From Zygnema cylindricum (Eukaryota > Streptophyta > Zygnematophyceae > Zygnematales > Zygnemataceae), in assembly GCA_037447655.1 (NCBI GenBank), contig JBBHKE010001538.1, forward strand, positions 62,001-126,000: DNA of 64,000 bases, written 5' to 3'. Of this stretch, positions 1 through 11,800 are shown piece by piece. A model generated the notes under the pieces. It was not told the origin of the DNA and made no database searches. It saw nothing but the letters and a program-made list of their open reading frames with translations. Both the position numbers and the translations under genes were made by a program. Every line of letters starts with the position of its first letter. Within the stretch, counting starts at the first letter, position 1.

Positions 1-712
1 AGTGATAATTATTACGGAAAGCGCATCAGGTAAACGTAGACAAAATTAAAATAGTACTTTATAGTTCTAAAACTATACTACCGAAACAAAAAAAATAAAA
101 TACATTGTAAAATTCGAGAATCAAACATTTTAATAAAGAAAACGAACAGACGAACAGAGCAGACTGAACCGTCAATGTCCAATTCGTACAAATTTTTATT
201 TTTTTACGAAAATTACGTAGTATTTGTCTTTTTCATACTTTTCCTAAAATTTGTGTAAATTTCGTTGTACGGCCATGTACAAAAACGTACGAAAAGCGTA
301 ATATTAGAAAATCCTTAAATATCTTAAAAAACACAAAAAATTATCATAAATGTACAAAATTGTATGAAAGTGTACCCTAAAAAACCTACTAGTACTGAAT
401 ACTACGGCAACCATACTCAAATATAAAGGAACGTACGGCAATGTAACTTTGAAACCCTAAAAAATCCCGTAAAATAGCCTTAAAATGTACGAACAACGAC
501 CGACACTTGTACGTAATTGTAAAAATATTGTATGGGTACAAAGCAAGGTACGCATTTTATGTTCTTTTCATCATCATTTGATGCATACCGTATATATTAT
601 TTGTTAATATATATCGTGCGTAATATGCGCACGGGACATCTATGGATTGAACACATTTGTCAGACTGCCACCATTTACAGCCACCATATTTATCTGTACG
701 ATTCGTACAATT
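1..712. other. AT-rich intergenic DNA
   Basis: No coding region is recognisable. The stretch is AT-rich and contains many short words around GTACG/CGTAC (for example near 265-300, 430-445 and 488-520). The only open frame over 60 codons (532-723) has no recognisable similarity and runs into the repeat that follows. Confidence 0.5.
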
Positions 713-883
713 ATCGCCGATAATTATCGATATCGGTATTATCGCCGATAATAACCGATAATTATCGGTTATTTATCGGCGATAACACCAATGTCGATAT
801 ATTGTACCAATATATTGATTATGGGGTACTCGAAAAAAGGTCCATATCGGCTATCGACAAATCCTAACCGATACACAACACTA
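713..883. mobile_element. hAT-like non-autonomous element, right end
   Basis: The stretch is dense in direct and inverted copies of TTATCGGCGATAA-like words and ends in CCGATACACAACACTA. The same terminus closes the complete element at 58793-59294. A matching left end (TAGTGTTG) and an 8-bp target duplication are not visible here, so the element is truncated or begins before the window. Only the right boundary is defined. Confidence 0.45.
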
Positions 884-3104
884 GAGAATATACATCCTGG
901 GGTGGGGGAGGGGTTTGAAAAATAAATTGTAAAAAAAAAAATATCGCATTAATATCCATATATTTAGCGTTTAGGTACATGGACTTGATATATCGATTAT
1001 GTTATATATATCGCGATATGTACATTTTTGTTAAATTAAACATTATATATTTTTTAATAATATGTTATTTTAGCGAAAAACACAAATTGTCTGATACGCC
1101 ACGTACGACGTGATTTTCGTTCCGTGACTTAGGTTGAGGTTCCATTAGGGAAAAAATGTCGTTGTTTACTAAAAGCCGTACGGTTTCGTATAGTGCCGTA
1201 CAAAAAAAAAGGTGTCAGAAAAACAAGGCTACTAAATGAAGAATTTCATTCTCCACGTTTATTGGCGTAAACGTGGACTGTCTGATGCATAATCGAATAC
1301 GTAATCGTTTGATACTTTCATTTTGCAACAAGTGACCCGGAGTAGGTGAATTCTCAACGCTTGATCGAATAGCATTGTGCCTCGTGGAAGAGTACACAAA
1401 TATCTATGATGATCACGCGACCACGTGGGTACACGTCGCATATGACATGTGCCTTCCGCCAGGGAGGATGCGAGGCCACCGGATGCCGTAAGAAAATCTT
1501 TGAAAGAGGATATTGTTTCACGCTTCTATTGCCATCCACGAACCTTTCTGACATTTTCGTACGCTTTAACACATCTTAAGTTTCGTCCCCCTGAACATAT
1601 TTTATTCAATACGTCGTACGAGTCACTTGTTACCTTCGTTGGTACAAATATGTGGTCACAATTTGCTATCAGAGATTCTCTGAAGATTACTAGAATCGTT
1701 TTATTATATTATGTGGCCAAATCAAAGTGTGCTAGGCAAAAAAAATGTCGGTTACTGACCCGACACAATAGAACGGTCGCTTCAGTAAACGATTTTTTAT
1801 ATTTACAAAAACTGCCTAATGGAACAACACTCTTAAAGGTAGACACCGCAAAATGTAACCGACAAAAAAGTACTAATTTTGTAATTCATATAATTAATTA
1901 TTTGGGGTATGGATACATTCGGAGGTCTCTTTAAAGTGGCCTCGGTTACATCGTGTATCGTCTGTAACAAGTTTTTACATACGTGTTTTGATTTGAGTGG
2001 TTCATTTTAAGTAAACGATCAAATCTCTAAAATCGTCAAAGATTTTAAAACCGAAAATTTTCGTATGGAAATCCGTACTTGCGTATTATCTACGTGTACT
2101 TTGCAAGTGTACCGTGTTAATGTACCTCAGTGATCTCCTTCACTCTACTGACTTTCATGAAAAAACTGTATTTCTTTTAGGCAAAGATTTTACGGTCACC
2201 TTTTCCGAAGGCACGTGACTTTGGAGACCTATGAAAATTTTCAATTTTTTTTAATGCCTTGATATATCGGCGATACGATACATCGCGATATTTTGATTTT
2301 CGATATATCGATTATCGGGTTCCTGAAATTCGATATATATATCGAATATCGGCAAAATGTCCTCGATACCCAACACTAATAGCAATCATCGATCAAAGTG
2401 AAATAATTTGTCGTATTCAGTGTTTTTTATGACCTTTTGTCGGTACATGCTTGGATAAGCTGTTTTACCAAATGCTGACACGTGTCAAAGACAAGCCAAC
2501 ACTTTTCTAAGATGCCGCAGCATGAATCCACGAATGTTCCACATGTCACGTGTTTTGTCAATAAAAGCGAAAATAATATTTATTGGCTCGCTAATTGCCC
2601 CAGTAAAGGACAAACATATACACGTCACGCAGGCGTCTACACCTTCACCTAAAAAAAAGTATTACGGGAAAACCCACGTCAAAAAATTAGAGAAACAAAC
2701 CCTTCAAAGTTCAAACATTACTGAACCTTGTACTAGGTTCGAACAAACTGTACCCGTTTTTTTTCTTTTGTTGCTTTTTAACTTCATCCGAACTCCCATT
2801 AGCAAAAAAGTGAGGCTGTTTGCTTAAGGCTGTAGAGTTTCATACCAATACGTACCCCTTTCGTTTTCCTTGAGAAAAACATCTTTACTGAAGAATCTTC
2901 AGTTTTTATCGGCGAAAAACATGACCGTTGGATGCTCTGGCCTTTTTTTTTCCGAGACGCCATCTCACGAATCTTTAAAAGTGTGACAGATTTAATCAAA
3001 GATGACACAACGCAAACACCGCACGTATAAAATTGAACCGCGTGAAAAAAAAATTCTAAAAATTTCACGATTAACGCGTTTTTAGGGTCTTACACGTCCC
3101 ATAG
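884..3104. other. Intergenic DNA with an old repeat and a second hAT-like right end
   Basis: No gene is recognisable. The interval holds ATATCGAT-rich blocks near 960-1020 and 2255-2378; the second ends in GATACCCAACACTA at 2378, the same terminus as other hAT-like elements here. Segments around 1535-1590 and 2600-2665 resemble 7885-7935 and 8235-8300 respectively, which suggests two diverged copies of one old sequence. The longest open frame (1449-1934, 161 codons) shows no recognised domain and I do not call it a gene. Confidence 0.4.
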
Positions 3105-4172
3105 TGAAACTTTGAGACCTCCATAAGTCCTCAGAGTGGACAGCTTCCAAGAAGCCTCTAAGATAACCGTGACCCCTTTGTGTTTCAGCAAGTACAACTG
3201 CCACCCTGGCATACAATAACTTTGACCACCTTCACCCATGTAAAGGCAAGACTCCCTTGAGTGTATAGCAAAAAGAATCTTTGAATTTGCTCCCCTGAGC
3301 AGTAAGTTATGGAGGGTCAAAGTTGACCTTTTGTACAAAAGCTCTCTGGGAGAGAGGATCCTATCTTCTAATTTTTCTAAGTCCTATCTCTCTCACAGAC
3401 TCTATCTACTGATGTACGGAACCAATCAGATTACAGTTCCGTACACAAAAGTACAGCTGCCGGTGTACTTTCTGTACGAAATGTGTACGACATGGCCTAA
3501 ATGTCGACACGTGGTATATCCGGATTCGCTCCCTTAATCCTCGGAGATGTCGCGATCCAATGTCATTCCACCACGTGACATCCGTTGTGGCAATAACCAA
3601 AAACCGCCGAAATCCGCTTCCGCGATCTCGGCGTTAATTCCGGCCGTCCGATTAAATTCACATTTAATCGTAGCCGTAATAAATACATGCGCGGTATTCG
3701 TTTCGCTAAATAAATAAATGCGTGGTATTGGTTTCTTATCCGTACCGTAATCCGTACTTTTACATTTACAGGATCTATGTATCCCGTAAACAATTACAGT
3801 TAGATGAACTATCCTAAGTTTTAATGTTAAGTTAAATATCAAACCCTATAGCACCTAACACTACTTAAAGACTTAACAGCTAGGGCTACCGGCTACTAGC
3901 TGCTTGCCGTCCGACAAGTACCAGGATCAAATCCTGTGGCCGGCACATATCTTTTTAGTAAATAAACCCCTAACGGTACATAAACTAATATATATTTCCC
4001 GTAAACCTCTGGATAGCCTAGGTAGCCATTGCTCTAGCTTCCTCTCCAATTTCTCAGTGACTGCGACAAGTTAGAGAGTTGGAGAGAGAAGTTAGAGGTA
4101 GACTGCCTCGGCTTCTTTCTATATTTCTATTTAGACCTAGAAAATAATTTAAACGGACCATTAATTTTTTGA
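3105..4172 (-). repeat. 3' LTR of copia element (family 1)
   Basis: Read on the minus strand, this aligns along its length with the LTRs at 38551-39723 and 44076-45120. Shared landmarks are the CTAGAAAATA block, the tRNA-like module (about 3890-3945), and the ending GGAGGTCTCAAAGTTTCA. The LTR starts beside a purine-rich tract (complement of 4173-4190) where a polypurine tract is expected. Its first bases read TC instead of TG, a likely mutation. Confidence 0.75.
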
Positions 4173-7100
4173 CTCCCCTTATTTTCTAGTCAATATTTAA
4201 TTTCAGACCACACTTCTCTCGCAGAAAATTAGCTTAAGAGAAGGCACAGGTTTGGTCATCATATATGCTACCATCTCATTATCTGGTCGGTACTCTAAAC
4301 TGATTTTTTTTTATAATTTCTCTCTAACAAAGCTAAGTCTAATGTCCATGTGTTTGGCTTTAAAATGATGTTTAGGATTGGCAGAAACAACGATTGCTGC
4401 CTGATTATCACAAAAATAATTCTGCACACCACTCTTAAGGTGACCAAGCTCACCAAGCAAAGACTTGACCCACATAAATTCTTTTACAGCAGAGCAAGAG
4501 GACATATACTCAGCCTCTATAGTGGACTAAGCAATAACTTTTTGTTGTTTGCTACTCTAACAGCAAGCCCCATCACCCACATATAATACATATCCATAAG
4601 TGCATCTCCTCATCGGAGCATCATTTTAATGGCATCACTCCAAGTAGTGATGTCAGTATTCTCCCCACCCAAATGCAACGATAGATCCCTAGTTCCTATC
4701 AAATATGTAAGGACTCTCTTAGCTGCCTCCCAATCCCTCTTAGTGGGAGCATTTAGACTTCTACTCAGCACTCCTACAGCTGCAGCTAAATCCGGCCGGG
4801 TACAATTCATAAAATAGATTAGACTTCCCACTACCTGCCTGTAAGGAATAGTCTAGATTAATTTCTGCTCTTTAGGAGATAATTCCTTGTTTAAGACTAT
4901 GACTCCTTCTTCCTCACTCCCCTCACTTCCCTTCTTTAACTCCATTGGAGTTGTACAACTATTAGTTTTATCCATCTGAATTTTTTCACGCATGTTCCCT
5001 ATTGCTTCATTTTGAGTCAATCTTATAATCTTTCTTTTTCGGTCTCTCTCTACATCAATTCCCAAAATATATTTTGCTTCCCCCATATCCTTTATTTGAA
5101 ATCTCCCTTTAAGATCGGTTTTCAGTTTATAAATTTTTTCCATTGATTTACTTAAAAGAAGCAAATAATTAAGATAAATTGCAATAAATATATCACCTTC
5201 CTCATCTTCGAAAACATAGATTGAGTGATTTGAGCTGATCCGGATATATCCCAAGACGGTAAGAAACTCATTAAGCTTCTTATTCCACTGTCGAGGCGCC
5301 TGTTTCAAACCATAAAGAGATTTAATCAGCCGTCATACCTTACTCTCCTCTCCCTCCTCCACAAACCTTTCGGGTTGTCGCATGAAGATCTCCTCTTCCA
5401 ATTCTCCATGCAAAAAGGCTGTTTTGATGTCCATCTGGTGCACTTCTATGTCTGCCGCTGCTATCAGGCTGAGAAGTATGCGGACGGAGGGAAATTTGAC
5501 GACCGGGGCAAAGGTTTCCTTGTAGTCAATTCCCTCCTTTTGTGTAAATCCCTTTGCCACTAATCGGGCCTTGTAGTGCTCGATTGTGTTATCTGGGTTC
5601 AGTTCTAATTTGAAAATCCACTTACAACCGATTGCTTTTCGGTTAAGTGGACAATCCACCAGCTCCCAAGTATCGGCTGCCATATTTGAGGTCATCTCCT
5701 CATTGATGGCTGTCTTCCACCGTTTTCTTTCTGGACAAGTCATCGCCTCTCCATAAGTCTGAGGTTCATCTTGATGAGATAGTTTAGTTACCTTGTTATT
5801 AACTTGTCTTTCTTGCAATCTTTTGCTACTTCTCTTTCCCCCCTCAAAATCTGAGGCCGGAATAGATGGTTCTCGTGGATTCTTTCGAACAATCTTGGCT
5901 TCTCCCCTATCCCTTGATTCCGAATCAATTTCCACCACGTCTTCCGCTTAAGGTAGAGTTGTCACTAGAGTTTCTACAGCCGAGTCCTTTTCGGTCTGAT
6001 TTGTACCTGCAAGAATGTCATCTTCTCTAAAACCTGGATAGTTAGGAAGCTCAAAGTCATCGGAATTTTCTGACTCAAATCTGATTTTTACAGACTTTGT
6101 ATACTTGAAGGGATCCAAAGACTTTCCTTCATCCATAACTACTAGATGCTTTACTAAGATTATATCTTCCCTTTTTAGATCGTAAACTCTATATGCTTTA
6201 ACATCCTCATCATATCCTAATAAGTATCCCAGTTTTCCTTTAGGATCTAGCTTCCAATTGGACGGATCCGTATCTAGACTGAATACTTGACTGCCGAAAA
6301 CCTTTAAGTGAGATATGTCTGGTTTCCGGCCGGTCCATCTCTCATAAGGTGTTTGATCTTTTATAGCTGAAGTAAGAACTCTATTTTTGAGGTGATTAGC
6401 ACAGTTCATTGCTTTGTCCAAAACCTTTTTCCTATCTTTTTATCTGACAACATACTTCTAGCACTATCACTTAGTGTCCTATTTAACCTTTCAGCTACCC
6501 CATTGTGTTCCGATTTTTCTAGAACAGTCTTTTGGTGTTGGACTCCATCTTCCCTCAGAAAATCCTTAAACTGGTTAGAAGTATACTCCCCACCATTGTC
6601 ACTCCTTACTCTCTTGATTGGAGTTTTATGGAGTTTTTCACTCCATGCTTTATATTGTCTAAAACAATCTTGAGCTTGTGACTTGTTTTTCGAAAAATAC
6701 ACTTTGGAATACCGAGACGAATCATCAGTGATAGTCATCATAAATCTTTTCCCCCCCGGTGAGGGCACTTTTGCCGGTCCCCAAATATCTGTGTGTACTA
6801 CATCTAGAATTTTTTCTCCCTTATAGGTGGCTGTTTTAGGAAAGTGTAATCTGTGTGTTTTACCTTGAGCTCATCCACTATAATCACTTATATTATCACT
6901 CTAACCGAACTTAATCCCTTCCACCACTCCCATCTTTTTCATCTCTCTTAAATTTTCTAGATTTTCATGCCCAAGCCTCTTATGCCACATCATAATATCA
7001 TGAACACCAGCATAATAAAGTTTCTTCGTTTCATTACTTAAAACCAGCCTAAACATCCCATGGCTACCTTTCTCAGCAATGAAATAGACATCCTCCTCAA

Positions 7101-7649
7101 AACTAGCAGTAAAGACTCCTTCCCTAGTGCTAGTAAAAAAAACCCTTATCATCTAATACAGATGTAGAAATAAGTTTTTTGTTCAGCTACGGAATAAACA
7201 ATACATCGGAGAATGTTACTATGGATGTCTTTCCTTCTACTAACACTTTCAAATCTACCGATCTTACAAGAGTAGTGGTGACTATCCTCCCATCCCCGTA
7301 CTCTATCTCTACAGTGGGAATCTTTCTTATCTTAGTGAACAGGTGCCTATCGTTACACATGTGCATGGAGGCACCTGAATCTACAATTCAAGCTGCTTCA
7401 CCTTTCAATCCACCATAAGCACATTTGTGCCTTCGTGGAATTTTGACCTTATTTTTCGCCTCCAACTCCTCATCTAAAAAGAGCTTATCGCCCTCGTCCT
7501 CGGATTCCGCCTCATGTACCTGTGTCACAAGGGCCTTTTTCTTTCCTCTCGGGGTAGAACCGGTCTGCCCCTCCCTTAACCGAAGCTCGGTTAGCTTAGT
7601 GCACTCTGCCATATAGTGCCCAGGTTTCTTACAAAAATGACATAAACCT
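4173..7649 (-). pseudogene. Broken copia pol (family 1), minus strand, gag missing
   Basis: This is the internal region of a copia element read right to left. From 7649 it contains a CCHC knuckle end (HYMAECTKL), the protease core (VDSGASMHMC, with the preceding Trp codon changed to a stop near 7388), the GAG-pre-integrase motif (WHKRLGH, about 6985), integrase (VHTDIWGP about 6795; RSDNGGEYTS about 6590), reverse transcriptase (5333-5938 and 4853-5308, with AFLHGELEEEIFMRQP) and RNase H pieces (4610-4831, 4311-4505). The RT YxDD box reads YLNYLLLL, so the catalytic Asp pair is lost. Several stops and frameshifts break the frame. Gag and the 5' LTR are absent, so the copy is dead and 5'-truncated. 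Confidence 0.85.
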
Positions 7650-7702
7650 TAACAACACCACTTTTCCTCTAATGGAAGTTCACCCTTATATAAAATATTA
7701 AA

Positions 7703-7847
7703 TTTTAAAAATACTATGCATCGCGATATATGTCGCGATAATTTTTGTTGGTCTCGGTACGATATATCGAGAAGTTTTCTTGATCGATATTCAATACATC
7801 GAATATCGAAACTATCGCGATATGAAATTACCCGATACCCAACACTA
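7703..7847. mobile_element. hAT-like element fragment, right end
   Basis: This ATCGCGATAT-rich block ends in CCCGATACCCAACACTA. Its last 140 bases resemble the right part of the element ending at 26771, including the shared TTGGTCTCGG word. It directly abuts the broken end of the copia element to its left. No left terminus is seen. Confidence 0.45.
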
Positions 7848-8805
7848 CTTTTAACGCTCCTTTCGCCATCCACTATCCGTGCTGTACAATTTTTTTCATT
7901 TCTGTACGCTTTTACAAATCTTAAGTTTCGTCTGCCCGCCCGGTGGTACAAAAGATATTATGTTCCAGCTGTCCGCCCTCCTGCCCGCCGCTGGTCGGTG
8001 GTATAGATATTACGTTCGGGCTTTGTTTTTTTCTAGCCACTACGGTTACATTTTCAGTAATGTACGGCAGTGCAACATGTGGTCGATCGGGCTTCCAATA
8101 CTTTTTCGCACATGCGAGTGTTCGCAGAATTGCCACATGCTGCCACGCGTCTTTGGTGACTCGACTATTTTCCAGCGCAGCCTAGTCGACGAATTCGGAT
8201 GGATTGTTTTGTCGCCACGTACGGTCATATTGGCTTCCCGACTAAAGGACAAACATGCGTTCGTCATGCTGGCGTGTACGGCTTCACCAAAAATTAAATG
8301 CTGGAGGCATCCTCGCATCGGAAAATGACCGATGGAAAGCCTTCGACCATGGCAGCCGTCCGATGACTGTAATATTATATCGGACGTTACGAAGCATCGC
8401 GATTTCAAATTTTCGATTCATTGCCGTACGACTCAAAAAGGACGCGAAGTCAATCCGTACATTCAAATTGTACATCCGTTACCGGCTACTGTACTGTACT
8501 GTAGAGTCCGAACCGAAACGACAAACCCGAAGAGAAATGCGAAGAAAACACACGACTTTTTTTCCCAATTGTACCCGGAGAAAATCAAAGACCGAACCGT
8601 CTTTTTAAAAAATGGCACGAATCGAGAATCCGTACTCAAGTGTACGGACTCCAGTCCCGCCCTGTTTTGTCCGTTTCTCACCAGCTTTCGGTCTCGCGTT
8701 CCTCCTGTTCGCCTCCGTCTCTCTCCCTCCTTCCGTTTCTCGACACTTATCCACATGGGAAGGGAGAGCTCGCCGTACAGGGATTGTGCCACGTGGCGCA
8801 CCGAC
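7848..8805 (+). other. Upstream region of the lectin-like gene
   Basis: This is non-coding sequence in front of the signal-peptide exon, presumably holding its promoter and 5' untranslated region. The last 170 bases are pyrimidine-rich (CT-rich near 8700-8745). An open frame from 8332 runs in phase into the exon, but its upstream part has no protein-like features, so I start the protein at 8806. No clear TATA box was found. Parts of this region are an old copy of sequence at 1500-2700. Confidence 0.35.
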
Positions 8806-8866
8806 ATGATTCGGCGTATCCTAGTCCTGGTTCTCACGTGTGCGGCTTTTGCTCATCCGGTGTGCG
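8806..8866 (+). CDS. Exon 1: signal peptide
   Basis: It encodes [20 protein letters not shown] plus one base: a short basic start, a hydrophobic core and small residues near a likely cleavage site, as in an ER signal peptide. The donor is G|GTAAAG. The leftover G combines with GA at the acceptor of exon 2 to make Gly. The start was chosen because it gives a clean signal peptide; the upstream open frame is not protein-like. Confidence 0.68.
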
Positions 8867-11800
8867 GTAAAGCTCTGACCTGTACTTGTGTACGGAAGGC
8901 CAGGGAGGAGAAGAGGGGGGAGAGGAGGGTGGTGTTGTACCATCTGTGACGTGACAGGCGTTTATGGTTTTCTATAATCTGTTTGTTTGTAAAACATTGT
9001 TTAATTTTGTGATCGTGTCATCATATTTTTTTTTTCTTTGTTTTTTTTGAAGGGAGGTTTGGAATTCATGGAATGTAGCATTGAAAAAAAAACACATTTT
9101 TTCTCTCTTCTATTATTTCTTGTTATTTACTTAATTTTTTCGATAGCGGAAATATGACACTATGGTCATCCACACTATTTGTCATCGAATAGATTCCCCG
9201 TTCTATTTATTTTCCTCTTCTAATCTCCATAGATCTTCTGTTTTAGGACCCATGTCTTTTGAAATTCATAAAATGTAAAAAAAATGAATGACAACGCTAA
9301 TTCGTTTGGAAAATCTTTCACTTTCATTTTTTGTTTTTCCCAATATTTGGTTTTAATTTTTTGGATGACCTTGCATTTCTTCTTATTTTCGGATTTGAAA
9401 ATTTTTCCTTTGAATTAACCACACTACTTTAGGTGTGATGTTTTCATATGTTTCTAACAAGTCAAAAGAATTTAACATGTTAGTAAACATGGGTCTATTT
9501 ATGATTGCTCTTGTACTTTCTAACATTGTATTTTTTGCTTCCCCGTAATTTTTTGCTTTATGAAAACTTTAAAACTTTATATTCACAAATTTTAAAAATC
9601 GAATGGTTTGTAAAAGATCAAAGGTTCTTATTCGTCGTCGTAAAATTTGAAAAGTGACGGATGTTTCCTCTCGTTTGCATACTTGTTGATTGGATTTGTC
9701 CATCTAATGCCATCAAAATAGCTTGAGGACTAAAGTGATTACGAAATTGATTGTAATATGGCAAGTCAAATAGTTTACACATTTGGATTGGCTTTACTTG
9801 GCCGGTTCGAGGGAGGATGTTGGTTTACGCTAGATGTACCCTCAATACCAAGAATGTGGAGTTCACCCACACTCGTTCTTTAATAATGTAAATATGCCGG
9901 AACCGATATCCGGGAGGTACCGGGTTGTACCGGTATTCGGGCGGTACCGATATTCGAGCGGTACAAATTTCTAGGCACTACGGATATCCAGGTAACAATA
10001 TTCGGGTGATACAATATCTTGGCGGTACGATATTCGGGCGGTACGATATTCAAGCGGGTACAATATCGGGGCGGTATGGTGTCCGAGCGGCACCGATTTT
10101 TGGGCGGTGCGGATATTCGGTCGGTACAAATATCTGGGCGATACCAGCACCCCCCCCCTCCCCCCCTCCCCCCGGGCAGTACCATTTTCTGAGCGGTAAC
10201 AATGTCCGATCGATACCGATATTTGGGCGGTTCCAATTTCCAGGCAATACCGATATCTGGACAGTACCGATTTCCTAGCGGTACAAATTTCCGGGCAGTA
10301 CAGATATCCAGGTGATACCGATTTCCAGGCGGTACCGATACCCGGACGGTACCGATATCCGAGCAGTATCGATATCCGGGCTAGTGGTGTAGTGGTTATT
10401 GCACTGAAGGCTAAAGGCTCGATTCCGAGGTCCCATTTTGGGGCTCTAGCAAGCTCAATTTTCCCTTTCACGGGACATCCGAATTTGTCCCCGAGATACT
10501 GCGAATATTAACATGGTATCAAGTACTATATTAACAACCTTTTGTTTCATGTTTTTTTTGGGGTTTAGGATTGGATTGTGGGGATTGTACGGATCCATCA
10601 TGTTGCGTGAATGGAGAGTGCAAAAACCAATCTTTTTGCGAAAACTTCCCGTGCTCGCAGCCCGGACATAGGGAGTGTTGTAAGTGGAGGGAGGGGGAGA
10701 GGGAGAGGAGGGGGAGAGGGAGTGGGAGAGGGCGAGGAAGGGGGAGAGGGAGGGGGAGGGGGAGGGGGAAAGGGAGAGGGGGCAGAGGAGGGAAGTTGGG
10801 GAGAGCAGACTTGGAGATGGAAAATGGAGTGGAGAGGATGGCTAGCGGAGAGGGAGGGGGCGGAGAGGGAAGGGGAGGAGAAGGAGAGCTAGGAGAGGGG
10901 AGAGAGAGGTGGAGATGGGAGTGTTGGAGAAGAGAGAGGAAAGGGGGGAAGAGGTGGGGAGACGAAAAGGGGATAAGAAAAGGGGGAGAAGGGAGGTAAG
11001 GCGAAGGATGTAGGAGAGGGAGTGAGGCGGGAGGGGGAGTGCTGGAGAGAGGAAAGCTTTGGTGTTTAGTATATTAGCTGATCCGGAAATTTTACTTGTT
11101 TTTATCTGTTTCTATGGCTTTTTAAATTATTCGTTTTCTTAATTTTTGTTTTCTTGTAATGCTTTTGACCTTGACATTTTTAAACTTATATCCACCAGCA
11201 TTTTTTTCTTTTTTCCTTTACTTTTTGTTCATTCATAATCTCATCTTGAGTTGCTCCTCTCAATTTCCCACACACGCGTGAGTTTTTTTTTGGTTTCTTT
11301 TTTGTCCCGTATCTTACCAAAGATTTTTTTCCAACTTTTGACAAATATTCTTTGAGGGATACTAATAATTGTCATGTTTTTTTTTTCTGTCCCTCTCGTG
11401 CTCCCTCTCCAACTTTTCCTCTCTCTTCCTCCTCTTTCCCTTTTTCTCGCTCGCGCCCTCATTTTTCTCTCTCCCTCTCTCTCTCTCTCCCTCTCCCTCT
11501 CCCTCTCCCTCTCTCTATTTTTTGTTTTTTTCAGCTGTTTGTAAAGGACCTCCGTGTGGTCAAGATATCGGTTACGCTAAAATTATAAAGGCTTTGCCTT
11601 TTTTCTATTTGGGAAATTCCAGTATTTATGGAAATTCTTGGAATGGAAGAGGCGTCGATGTTGTATTTGAGTACACTTCCCAGGCTGATCAAGTATGTTT
11701 TATGGTTATATTCGGGTTTAAATATTTGAAAAGTGATGGATGTTTCCTCTCGTTTGCATATTTCTTGATTGGATTTGTCCATCTTATGTCATCCAAATGG

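Larger units (their letters stand above)
8867..10568 (+). other. Intron 1 (to the first exon-2 copy)
   Basis: A 1.7-kb AT-rich intron. Its 3' part contains the start of the tandem duplication (from about 9644), a degenerate minisatellite (about 9895-10378) and a tRNA-like module (10385-10430). The acceptor is TTTTTTTTGGGGTTTAG. Confidence 0.55.
9644..11723 (+). repeat. Tandem duplication, copy 1 (exons 2a and 3a)
   Basis: A segment of about 2.1 kb carrying exons 2 and 3 with flanking intron is repeated in direct orientation at 11724-20328. The second copy is enlarged by the copia insertion 11877-17999 and by longer purine and CCCTCT tracts. Exons are identical except for one codon. Both breakpoints share ATTT (the AATTTGAAAAG start and the AATATTT end), which suggests a short-homology junction. 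Confidence 0.85.

Noticed and set aside
1449-1934. 161-codon open frame
   Set aside because: No recognised domain, overlapping frames on the other strand, and it lies within an old repeat.
3890-3945. tRNA gene
   Set aside because: Box-like words are present but there is no closed cloverleaf or acceptor stem, and it repeats in each LTR of the family.
9880-10471. Long open frames on both strands over the minisatellite
   Set aside because: They follow the 18-19 bp period, repeat in the duplicate copy, and lie in an intron.
10571-10999. 142-codon Cys-then-Gly/Arg-rich frame
   Set aside because: Only the first 36 codons are exon 2a; the rest is the purine tract after a clear GTAAGT donor.
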